The notes under the pieces: generated by a model | What the model was told of the DNA's origin: nothing | Database searches by the model: none | The model's input: the letters and a program-made list of their open reading frames with translations, nothing else | Part shown: positions 55,468 to 64,000 of the stretch, piece by piece | Numbering within the stretch: the first letter of the stretch is position 1 | Layout of the letters: each line of letters opens with the position of its first letter | Translations under genes and position numbers: made by a program | NCBI RefSeq assembly: GCF_024700075.1 | Contig: NZ_JAJONE010000001.1 | Location: forward strand, 2,756,001 to 2,820,000 | Reading direction: 5' to 3' | Length of the DNA: 64,000 nt | From: Hymenobacter sp. J193 | GTDB taxonomy: Bacteria; Bacteroidota; Bacteroidia; Cytophagales; Hymenobacteraceae

Positions 55468-56337
55468 TTAGCCTGCCGGGTTAGGGCTCAGTACTTCCAC
55501 GATGAGCAGCCATCTGGCGTCGGTGCGGCGCCAGACGTGCAGGTAGAAGCCGCGCTTCGGTGTGGTTTCCTGGTACCCGAGGGTGTAGCCCAGGTCGCCG
55601 GCCGCTGATATACCAGAGCGCAGAAGCGAGAATTGAACCGGGCGGGGTGAGGTTTCTATTAGTGCCCGGGCCCCATTGCCGATATAAGGCAGCTGCCCTT
55701 CGCGCAATAACCGCAGATCTTCCGTAGCGCCCAGCACTGGCTTGTAGGCCTGGCGCAAACTCAGGCGGCTACGCTGGGCAAAAGCGGATTCGGCAGCCAG
55801 GAGCGTCTGGTGAAAGCGGGCCGTATCGACGGAGGCAGGCAGCTTAGTAGGGTATTTCGTGGGCCAGACGGCCTTAGTTGGCTTGACGTAGGCCGCGTGC
55901 GACACGCCGCCATCATATATGGCTTCCCAGGCGCCAGCCGAATTCTTCTGCCAGAGGGTGAAAAAATCACCGAAATCAACCGGTTTATCATCGGTTGAAA
56001 CGGGGTGGAACTCCCAGGGGCCAGTAGTAAAACCCAGGTCGCCGGAGGCCGCAATACCGGCGTGTACGGGCCGCCACAGCAGGCGTCCGGGCTTCTCGGG
56101 TTGGTTGGCATACAAGGCCGCTCCCGTCTGAAATCGTCCTTCACTGAACATCCACGCCCGGCTGAGAAACCTCCCAAACGCATCCTGTACGCTGTGCTGA
56201 CTGCCATAAGCGGCAAACGTTACTTCGGCAGCTACCATCTGCTGAAAGTCGGTTTTTACGGTCTTGTCGGGTTTGGGCGTGGCGGATGGCCAGCTGGTTA
56301 GCAGACCCAATAGCGGAATAAGCAGAGGCAGGAACAT
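55468..56337 (-). CDS. Exported protein with two NTF2-like repeats
   Basis: A 289-residue protein with a short hydrophobic N-terminus (MFLPLLIPLLGLLTSW), probably a signal peptide. The two halves repeat one another: GIAASGDLGFTTGPWEF (residues about 90-106) and GISAAGDLGYTLGYQE (about 245-260), each within an NTF2/SnoaL-like pattern (FGRFLSRAWMFSEGRF; RQAYKPVLGATEDLRLL). Such domains bind or hydrate small hydrophobic molecules, but no catalytic residues are identifiable here. Function unknown. It is separated from ldcA by 59 nt. Confidence 0.7.
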   Translation of the reverse strand: MFLPLLIPLLGLLTSWPSATPKPDKTVKTDFQQMVAAEVTFAAYGSQHSVQDAFGRFLSRAWMFSEGRFQTGAALYANQPEKPGRLLWRPVHAGIAASGDLGFTTGPWEFHPVSTDDKPVDFGDFFTLWQKNSAGAWEAIYDGGVSHAAYVKPTKAVWPTKYPTKLPASVDTARFHQTLLAAESAFAQRSRLSLRQAYKPVLGATEDLRLLREGQLPYIGNGARALIETSPRPVQFSLLRSGISAAGDLGYTLGYQETTPKRGFYLHVWRRTDARWLLIVEVLSPNPAG

Positions 56338-56421
56338 GGGCGGGCAGCGGGCTGGGAAGTAGAGCAGCTAAAGATACACGTCCGCCCCGCCAAATTCTCC
56401 TATGGTACGTGCCTATCTGTA

Positions 56422-57456
56422 CTACACGAATGCCCGAGCAAAGAAGCGCTCCAGGAAGTGCGTGATTTGGGCGGTTTCAATCAGAAAGCCGTCGTGTCCG
56501 AAGCCGGACTCCATTTCGGCGTACATAGCGCCGGGAATGTGCCGGGCCAAAAGCCGCTGCTCGGCGGGCGGAAACAGCACATCCGAGCTGATGCTGACAA
56601 CCAGCGTGCGGGCCTGAATGCCGGCCAGCACCGGGGCCAGCTCGCCGCCGCGCCCTCGCCCCAGGTGGTGCGTGTCCATCGTGCGCGACAAAGCCACGTA
56701 CGTGTACGCGTTAAAGCGAGCCACCAGCTTGTCGCCCTGGTATTGCTGGTAGGCGCTGGCCCGGAAATCGGTTAACTGGTCGTCGGTGGGCTCAGCCTGG
56801 GTTTGCTGGTAGGCGCCGTAGCTGCGGTAGCTGAGCAGGGCCGTAGCCCGGGCTGCCCGCATACCAGCCGCGCCGCCATCGGGCGTGGCCGCGTAGTAGG
56901 TATCGTCGGCAAAGATGGCCAGACGCTGCGCTTCATTGAAGGCAATACCCCAGGGCGAGTGCCGGGCGTTGGTGGCCAGCACTACCAGGTTTTCGAACAG
57001 CGTGGGCTGCTGTACGGCCCATTCCAGCGCCTGCTGCCCGCCCATCGAGCCCCCGATCAGCGTATGGATCCGCTCGATGCCCAGGTGCCGGCGTAGCTGC
57101 TCGTGGGCCGCCACCAGGTCGCGGATGGTGAGGAGCGGAAACGCCTGAAACCACGGGGTTTCCGTGTCAGGGTGGGGGCTGAGCGGGCCGGTAGAGCCGT
57201 AGCAGGAACCCAGGATATTGGCACACACAATAAAATGCTCCTCGGGATTGAAGTAGCAGCCCGTGCCAAACAGGCCGGGCCACCAGGCCAGCACATCGGA
57301 GTTGGCCGTGAGGGCGTGGCACACCCACACCACGTTGTCGCGGGCCGCATTGAGGGTGCCGTAGGTGTGGTAGGCTAGCTGCGCGTGCGGTAGTACGGCC
57401 CCGTTTTCCAGCGGAAGGGCAGCAGGTAAGCGGTATAAGTGCGGTTCAGCGGTCAT
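56422..57456 (-). CDS. metX: Homoserine O-acetyltransferase
   Basis: A 344-residue alpha/beta hydrolase-fold enzyme that acetylates homoserine with acetyl-CoA in methionine synthesis. The motifs are VCHALTANSDV, NILGSCYGSTGPLSPHP, the nucleophile Ser in IGGSMGGQQALEWA, the catalytic Asp in SISSDVLFPP and the His in SGFGHDGFLIE. Residues GSCYGSTGP are typical of MetX rather than succinyltransferases. It lies 227 nt downstream of metY and would make the substrate for MetY. A terminator sits directly in front of its ATG. Confidence 0.95.
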   Translation of the reverse strand: MTAEPHLYRLPAALPLENGAVLPHAQLAYHTYGTLNAARDNVVWVCHALTANSDVLAWWPGLFGTGCYFNPEEHFIVCANILGSCYGSTGPLSPHPDTETPWFQAFPLLTIRDLVAAHEQLRRHLGIERIHTLIGGSMGGQQALEWAVQQPTLFENLVVLATNARHSPWGIAFNEAQRLAIFADDTYYAATPDGGAAGMRAARATALLSYRSYGAYQQTQAEPTDDQLTDFRASAYQQYQGDKLVARFNAYTYVALSRTMDTHHLGRGRGGELAPVLAGIQARTLVVSISSDVLFPPAEQRLLARHIPGAMYAEMESGFGHDGFLIETAQITHFLERFFARAFV

Positions 57457-57464
57457 AGATGCGT

Positions 57465-57492
57465 CAAAAACAAAAAGCCCCGGGAAGGGGCT
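57465..57492 (-). terminator. Terminator directly before the metX start codon
   Basis: On the minus strand AGCCCC (57492-57487) pairs with GGGGCT (57481-57476), followed by TTTTTG TTTTTG. The metX ATG at 57456 lies 9 nt past the T-runs. It either ends metY transcription or attenuates metX. Confidence 0.8.
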
Positions 57493-57620
57493 GAATCAGC
57501 AGGCACCAAAGCGGTAAAAGGCCATCCACCAAACTCGGTGCCGTACAGTTGATCCAGCCCCAGACCAGGGCAAGATGAGCCGGGCGGCACGGGGCCTTCC
57601 GGTCATCTGCCTGCGGCGTA

Positions 57621-59233
<1,613 letters not shown>

Positions 59234-59277
59234 ACAAAGCTGGGCAGGCGGGGAAAGGGAGGCTGGAGCCGAAATGG

Positions 59278-59436
59278 CTAGCAACAGCAACAACACGCGC
59301 CGCAACAGGGGCGCATTCGCATTCGCTCCGCAACCGGGCTAAGAGCAGCCACGCGGAAACCCCACGGCTGAACGGCGAGCAAAGATGCGGCCGGAGCGGT
59401 AGGGTTAGTAGAGGCGAAAGCGAAGGAGTTTTCCAT
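59278..59436 (-). CDS. 52-residue polycysteine leader peptide upstream of metY
   Basis: A short ORF starts at ATG 59436 and ends at TAG 59278. The N-terminal 35 residues are ordinary and coding-like (MENSFAFASTNP, LLAVQPWGF); the C-terminus reads RMRMRPCCGACCCCC, with seven Cys in the last nine codons (both TGT and TGC used), immediately before the stop. The ATG is 10 nt after the last base of the SAM-I aptamer and lies in the same leader mRNA as metY, whose ATG is 211 nt past the stop. Known polycysteine leader ORFs act by ribosome stalling when cysteine is low; a small metal-binding protein is the alternative. Confidence 0.72.
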   Translation of the reverse strand: MENSFAFASTNPTAPAASLLAVQPWGFRVAALSPVAERMRMRPCCGACCCCC

Positions 59437-59446
59437 GGTACTCGAA

Positions 59447-59560
59447 GGTTATATGCCCCGCCGCCGGAAGGCTGGTCGGGCAGGAATTGGCACCTTTCGC
59501 GCGGTCGAAGGTTGCCAGCGGGTCACGGAGCCTGTTCTCTCGCCGCTTCTGTATAAATCC
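59447..59560 (-). promoter_or_regulatory. SAM-I (S-box) riboswitch aptamer of metY
   Basis: Read on the minus strand, conserved S-box sequence is clear: GGCAACC, AAGGTGCCAATTCCTGCC and GAGAGAACAGG-type core. The stems can be drawn: P1 GGATTTATAC with CATATAACC (imperfect), P2 AGCGG/CCGCT, P3 ACCTT/AAGGT, P4 CCTGCC/GGCGGG. SAM binding should lower expression of the downstream methionine genes. No terminator follows directly; the leader peptide ORF begins 10 nt later, so control of that ORF's translation is possible. Confidence 0.92.
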
Positions 59561-59607
59561 TATGAAAACTACCCCGCCGCGAGCGGGGGAGTACCGGGTT
59601 GGTGTTG

Positions 59608-59639
59608 CAAAGGTATAGCCATGATTTTGATATATGCAA
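59608..59639 (-). promoter_or_regulatory. TTG-N21-TACCTTTG promoter of the metY leader
   Basis: On the minus strand TTG (59639-59637) and TACCTTTG (59615-59608) are 21 nt apart. The start site would be near 59600, about 40 nt before the riboswitch and 535 nt before metY. Confidence 0.8.
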
Positions 59640-59678
59640 TAGCTATTGAAAATATTTTACAGAGTTTGTCTGCCCATG

Positions 59679-59721
59679 TTAGTAGGTCATATTAGTAGGT
59701 ATAAATGTTGATTAACCTACT
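59679..59721. repeat. Three AGTAGGT repeats upstream of the metY promoter
   Basis: TTAGTAGGT occurs at 59679-59687 and 59692-59700 (13-bp period) and inverted as ACCTACT at 59715-59721. This lies 40-80 bp upstream of the -33 element, in an AT-rich stretch, and could be an operator. The rest of 59722-59863 shows nothing recognisable. Confidence 0.5.
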
Positions 59722-59863
59722 GTTTATAAGCAAAATGAGACGAAAAACGCAGGCGGAATAACTATCGGTTTTTATGAAGTAAGCCGTTGGCCAGGAATAT
59801 TTTTTCAGCTTCTTTCACCGCTAAAGTATCATAAGTCGGGAGTCAGAAAGCTGATTCGACAAC

Positions 59864-59895
59864 AAAAAAGCCACCCTTGGACGAGTGGCTTTTTT
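59864..59895 (-). terminator. Intrinsic terminator of the LysM gene
   Basis: AAAAAAGCCAC (59864-59874) pairs with GTGGCTTTTTT (59885-59895); it lies 26 nt past the stop at 59922. Confidence 0.9.
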
Positions 59896-59921
59896 AGGAT
59901 ATTATCGAGAAACAGGGCTGT

Positions 59922-60212
59922 CTAGAGCTTGGGCAGCGTCAGTACCTGGCCTACTTCAATATGGTCGGGGTTAGCGCCAATAGTGGCTTTGTTGGCGTCG
60001 TAGATCTGATGCCACTTGGCAGCGTCACCGTAGTGGTGCTTGGCAATCTTGGAAAGGGAGTCGCCACTTACTACAGTATAGGAGTCACCAGCAGTGGTGG
60101 CAGCCTGGTTGGTATTACCGAAGAAGTCGGTATTGGCAGCAGGAACAGGGTTGGCGGCGGGGGCAACAGGCTTTTTTTCGCCTTTGTCGGAAAGAAAATC
60201 AAAAAGTCCCAT
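59922..60212 (-). CDS. Small LysM-domain protein
   Basis: A 96-residue protein. The first 45 residues form a flexible, Ala/Pro/Asn-rich leader (MGLFDFLSDKGEKKPVAPAA) without a signal peptide; the C-terminal LysM domain has DSYTVVSGDSLSKIAKHHYG, KWHQIYDANKATIGANPDHI and EVGQVLTLPKL. LysM binds peptidoglycan or chitin N-acetylglucosamine. The arrangement resembles small LysM (YgaU/XkdP-like) proteins. It is a single gene with a strong terminator. Confidence 0.92.
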   Translation of the reverse strand: MGLFDFLSDKGEKKPVAPAANPVPAANTDFFGNTNQAATTAGDSYTVVSGDSLSKIAKHHYGDAAKWHQIYDANKATIGANPDHIEVGQVLTLPKL

Positions 60213-60442
60213 GGCAGTACGAATCGTTAAAAGGTGTAGGGAGAAGTAGCCGACTATCAGGCAGATGCCCGTAGGGTTGAGCTTTCATACGCCGCCCTGC
60301 CCAATAGGTTTTTGTTGGTAGCATAAGGGAACATCTTTTACCAGCCCGCCGTAAGAGGCGCATAGTTGGCGGCTCGACTATATAGCGCTGGCTGCCTTCT
60401 CTCCCTGAACTCTCTCCGTTCACCAACTCCCTATTCTTTCCG

Positions 60443-60859
60443 ATGAAAAATCAAACCAACCCATTTCGCTACCTGGCCACTCTGCTGGTGCTGGTCGCAT
60501 TGTTCGCCTCGTCCTGCGGCAGCAAAGAAGGCAAAGTTGAAGGCGTAAACATGCTCTACGGTACCGACAGCAAAGTCTGGAAAACCGATAAAGAGCTTAG
60601 TTCCACCGGCGATAAAGTGGCCCAGACCGACGCCCAGGAAGACGAACGTTACACGTTTTACGCCAATGGCCAGTTTAGCTTGGCAAGCCCTACCCGAAAT
60701 ATGGCTGGTAAATACACCTTCGACCAAACGGCTAACAAACTCACGTTCATGCCGGATGGCGCCAGCCAGTCTATGACCGTTGACGTAGTAACCATGACGG
60801 ACGATAAACTGACGTTTAAGGGTACAGATGGATCCGAAATCCGTCTCGAAAAAGAATAA
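60443..60859 (+). CDS. Small lipoprotein, lipocalin-like
   Basis: A 138-residue protein with lipobox SSCG. The mature part starts with SKEGKVEGVNMLYGTDSKVW and continues with YTFYANGQFSLAS, MAGKYTFDQTANKLTFMPDG and DDKLTFKGTDGSEIRLEKE, the alternating strand pattern of lipocalin-like domains (DUF4923/5004 type) common in Bacteroidota. Ligand unknown. A clear terminator follows at 45 nt. Confidence 0.8.
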   Translation: MKNQTNPFRYLATLLVLVALFASSCGSKEGKVEGVNMLYGTDSKVWKTDKELSSTGDKVAQTDAQEDERYTFYANGQFSLASPTRNMAGKYTFDQTANKLTFMPDGASQSMTVDVVTMTDDKLTFKGTDGSEIRLEKE

Positions 60860-60903
60860 CCTTCGCTGCCAGGTTCGAAAAAAGCAGTCTGAAAAACTCG
60901 AAG

Positions 60904-60936
60904 AAGCCCTTTTGCCCCGCGCAGAAGGGCTTTTTT
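60904..60936 (+). terminator. Intrinsic terminator after the lipoprotein gene
   Basis: AAGCCCTT (60904-60911) pairs with AAGGGCTT (60925-60932), followed by T6. Confidence 0.9.
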
Positions 60937-61051
60937 GATGTTTGCTTCCAAAGGAATGCAGCCTTTTTCGCCGAAATCAGCTCGGGATACTAAGGTCGGT
61001 GACCTGCCATCAGTAGCTTGCAGTACGAGTGCTTCATTCATTACGCTTTAT

Positions 61052-63639
61052 ATGCTGAATACATTTACGTGCCGCTGGATGCTGGCCTTTTTGGGGTGGA
61101 TTACGGCCAGCACGTTTTGCCTGGCGCAATCTGCCGCCCCAACCGCTACGTTGCCGGTTCATGCTATCCGCAGTATCAACTCTGCCGATACGGATTTCTC
61201 CGACCTGGAATTTCTGCGCCAGGAAATAGGCGGTGCCCGGGTGGTGATGCTGGGCGAGCCCACCCACGGTGAAGGCAACGTGTTCGAGGCCAAAATCCGG
61301 TTGTTGCGGTTTTTGCAGGAGCGTATGGGTTTCACTACTGTAGCTTTCGAAAGCGGCTTTTATGAGCTAGACAAAGCCCAGCGCGCCATGCAGGCGGGCA
61401 CTCCGGCCGCCGAGGCCATCGACAACAGCGTGTTTGGCGTGTGGACCAGCACCCGCGAGTTCCGGGAGGTGCTTCTGCTGCTGGGGCCGGGCAAGCTGAA
61501 AGTAACCGGGTTCGACTACCAGCTGAGCGGAGCCTACCAGGAGGAACTGCTGGAAGAGCTGGAAACACTGCTCAAGCCCGAAAAAGGGGCCGACGGTATT
61601 GCCTACGACTACCTCGACGAGTGTTTCAGCATGATGGGGGAGCATTTCCTGTTTCCTCCTTCTCATCAGATTCAACTCTTCGATCTGCAGCTAGGCAAGG
61701 CGCGCAGGCTGCTGGAGAAAGTGGCTGCCGGCCCCGATGCCAAGCGGCGGAAACGGGCGGATTTCTGGCTTCAGAACCTACGCAGCCTGCAAGCCGCGGC
61801 CCACGACTACGCCACCAACGACCCGGGCGTAAAGGACTCGACCGAGTTCCGGGCCACCGACAGCAACCCCCGCGACGCGCAGATGGCCGCCAACCTGCTG
61901 TGGTATCTGCGCCAGCACCCGCAGGAAAAAGTGGTTTGCTGGGGCGCGCTGCCGCATTTGGCCAACAAAGTGGAAGTGCTGAATGATGACGAAATCAGAA
62001 CCTACAAGCCGATGGGCCGGGCTGTGAAAGCGGCTTTGGGGGAAGACGCGGTTTATGTGCTGGGTACGCTGGCCGGCAGCGGCACCCACGGCTTTGCGGG
62101 CATGGGCGGCTATCAGACGGTGCCAGTGCCGGCCGATGGCACGCTGGAAGCCGAGCTGCTGGCGCAAGGTCAGGAGTATGCTTTTGTGAGTCTAAAGCAC
62201 GATGCCCTCCGCAAAAACCTGACTACGTACGCTTTCGAATACAAGCCCCAAACCGGCCCGTGGAGCGAAGTTGTGGATGGGTTTCTATACCTGAAATCGG
62301 TGAATCCGCCGTATGGGGCTGTTGCTCCGGTAGCGGCTTCTCCAACCGAAGCCCTGGAACAACCTGCCCAAGCCCCCGCTGCTCCCGGCCGGCTGAACCC
62401 CGCGTTCAGGCCTACGGGAAGGGTTGGCGCCGCCCTGACGCTTAGTGGCACCGTGCTCGACCGCAAAACCGGCCTGTCGGTGCCATTTGCCACTGTAGCC
62501 GTACCCGCCCGGAGTGCTGGCGCCACGGCCAATGCGCAGGGGCAGTTCCGGCTGGAAGTACGCCGGGGGAGATGGTGCAGGTGAGCAGCATTGGCTACGA
62601 GCCCATAGCCCTGGCCGCGCAGCCCTCAGCGGGAAAACTCACGCTACGCCTGGCGCCGGCGGCCTTTGCCCTGGCCAACGTGCGCGTAAGTGCCCAGTCG
62701 CAGGACCCGAAGCGCATCATGAAAAAGGTAATCCAGGCCGCTGAAACCAACTATGAGCAGGAAGACTATCTGGCGCAGGTGTACTCGCACCGCCGGATCA
62801 GCAACTTCGACACCGTGCAAACCGAATTGGAGTATGTAAGCCAGATGCTTGAGCCCGCCGGGTATAGGCACCGGGACGGCGGATTTCTGATGGCCGGTCC
62901 CTTAACCAAGCGCCGAGTACAGGAAAAGCATGTTGCCATTCAGCCGGCGGATTCTACCAAGCCAGCCGGTCTGCCCATCGGCAGTGGGGCCGAAACCGCC
63001 GACCCCGTCCGTACGTCTCCACTGTTTAAGTCGGCTACGTTAGGTAAATATGTTTTGCGCCTGGATACTATTCAGCAGTACGCCGGCGTCACAGTGTACG
63101 TCATCAACTTTGCCGTGAAGCGCGCCACGCACCGCAGTACGGGTAATTACTTGGAGAAAAGCTACTCTGGTAAGGTGTATGTGCGCCAGGATGACTACGC
63201 GGTAGTGCGCTATGAGGCGCTGTGGCAGTTCGATACCGTGCGCTACAATTCTGTTTCCCGCAAATACTACGGACGGAACAATCAGATTTCCCGGCTGTAC
63301 ACAGAGGTATTCACCGATAACCGGTCGGCGAATATTGTGCTGTACGAAAAAGGCAGCAATGGGCGCTACCATACGGCGGTCAGCTTATTTCAGAGCCTGG
63401 CTATTGGTCGCAAGCTGGGTGGAAAGCCTTTCTACTACCAGGGCAGCGGCGAAGAGCATTTTACCAGCCTGCCTGTAGGCACCCAACTCCTGCCTGTGAA
63501 TCCTAAGATTGACCCCCGGATTGCCGAGTTCGTGCATGTGCAGCTACAGCATACGCCTTACCGCCCTGAGTTCTGGGGGAGCTACCAGCGCCCGGTGCCC
63601 ACCGAGTCGGCACCGGAGTTGGAAGCTACCAAAAAGTGA
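61052..63639 (+). pseudogene. Erythromycin-esterase-like protein fused to CarboxypepD_reg domain, frameshifted
   Basis: One exported protein of about 862 residues is split over two frames. The signal peptide ends CLA|QSAAP. An erythromycin-esterase-like domain follows (LGEPTHGEGNVFEAKIRLLR, FESGFYELDKAQ, VVCWGALPHLANK, RKNLTTYAFEY), then a CarboxypepD_reg-like domain (LSGTVLDRKTGLSVPFATVA), in which the frame breaks at LEVRRG; the next frame resumes MVQVSSIGYEPIAL and continues through KRIMKKVIQAAETNYEQEDY to the end. One missing G in the G5 run at 62565-62569 explains the break. Esterase activity on macrolides is not established; it may hydrolyse another cell-envelope ester. Confidence 0.82.
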
Positions 63640-63641
63640 GC

Positions 63642-63722
63642 TGTCATTTCGAGTGATAAAGAGTAATCCGGGAGGGTTTTCACTTAAGATTCCCCAGATT
63701 CCTCACCCTGTTCGAAATGACA
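63642..63722. repeat. Bacteroidota intergenic repeat with TGTCATTTCGA ends
   Basis: TGTCATTTCGA (63642-63652) and its inverted copy TCGAAATGACA (63712-63722) flank 59 bp containing GATTCC- and TCCGGGAG-type segments. Repeats with these ends are scattered between genes in many Bacteroidota genomes and can fold as one long hairpin. It lies just after the esterase stop and beside an IS end. Confidence 0.7.
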
Positions 63723-63739
63723 AATGCTTAAGAAGCTGT

Positions 63740-64000
63740 TTAAGTTAGCTTGGTGAGTCGTCGGATGTTGGCTAGGTAGAGCCAGGCGTTGGCATGCTGC
63801 GTTTTCCGTTCGTAGTCTTTGGCCAAGCGGCGGTTGTTGCCGGCCCAGGCAATGCTGCGCTCCACCACCCAGCGCTTGGTGTGGATAAAAAAACGGCCTT
63901 TGTCGGCCACTACGCCCTTGGGTACCTGCGCCAGTACACCCCGGCCCGCCAGGTGCTGGCGAAAGCAGCGGCCAAAGCCGCCGTCCACGAACACGATCTG
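63740..64000 (-). mobile_element. IS5-family transposase, C-terminal part (runs off the window)
   Basis: An open frame of at least 86 codons runs from beyond 64000 to a stop at 63740. It contains HTKRWVVERSIAWAGNNRRL, AKDYERKTQHANAWLYLANI, the C-terminal D-D-E-type block of IS5-family (IS427/IS1031-like) transposases with the ER...W...NRRL...DYE signature. The element end is probably at AGAAGCTGTTTAAGTT (63731-63746), a terminal-repeat-like sequence. The 5' part and its second end are outside the window. Confidence 0.85.

Noticed and set aside
59435..59695. 86-codon plus-strand frame over the metY leader
   Set aside because: Runs across the SAM-I aptamer and promoter on the opposite strand; no recognisable protein features.

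Overview
The window looks like a chromosomal segment of a Bacteroidota member of the Hymenobacter / Cytophagales type. The evidence is a GC-rich genome with a complete sprA (type IX secretion translocon), proteins with type A and type B T9SS sorting domains, a SusC-like TonB receptor, promoters of the Bacteroidota form TTG-N(17-23)-TAnnTTTG, almost no Shine-Dalgarno sequences, and signal peptides that mostly end before a glutamine. Most genes are on the minus strand and are housekeeping or envelope functions.

Layout. 0.2-4 kb: MoxR ATPase, a short gene remnant, then a glycosyltransferase / flippase pair. 4-8.7 kb: a T9SS-sorted surface protein downstream of a TonB-dependent receptor. 8.7-10.6 kb (plus strand): YicC endoribonuclease and a secreted protein. 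10.6-21 kb (minus): M28 peptidase, VanZ-like protein, gcvH, the 2431-residue SprA, ruvA. 21-24 kb: malic enzyme maeB broken by one frameshift, and a lipoprotein. 24-28.4 kb: operon tatA-tatA-gatA-mltD. 28.7-29.6 kb: GAF-LytTR regulator. 29.9-38 kb: envelope cluster (EnvC-like activator, DUF4292 lipoprotein, TPR protein, sugar nucleotidyltransferase, dut, flippase) and an enoyl-CoA hydratase. 38-41.5 kb: mscL and small envelope proteins, including an OmpA-family gene fused in frame to a damaged lipocalin-like gene. 41.6-46.8 kb: the rimP-nusA-infB operon. 46.8-50.3 kb: giant T9SS type B protein. 50.4-54.4 kb (plus): membrane EEP-family protein, cysS, and a glutaminyl-cyclase-like lipoprotein. 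54.5-59.6 kb (minus): LD-carboxypeptidase, an NTF2-like duplicated protein, metX, metY and a long regulatory leader. 59.9-64 kb: LysM protein, lipoprotein, a frameshifted erythromycin-esterase / CarboxypepD_reg protein, a Bacteroidota intergenic repeat, and the end of an IS5-type transposase.

The most notable region is the roughly 530-nt leader of metY. It contains, in transcription order, a consensus promoter, a complete SAM-I (S-box) aptamer, an unannotated 52-codon ORF that starts 10 nt after the aptamer and ends in CCGACCCCC (seven Cys in the last nine residues), then several hairpins before metY. I interpret this as a two-input leader: SAM sensing by the riboswitch plus cysteine sensing by translation of a polycysteine leader peptide, ahead of the sulfhydrylase that joins sulfide to O-acetylhomoserine. 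A second terminator sits directly before the metX start.

Two otherwise intact genes (maeB, and the esterase fusion) are each broken by the same lesion, a G5 tract where G6 would restore the frame. Ten secreted proteins carry Gln at the predicted +1 position after signal peptidase, and the window also holds the cyclase that would convert it to pyroglutamate. I saw no tRNA, rRNA or CRISPR array.
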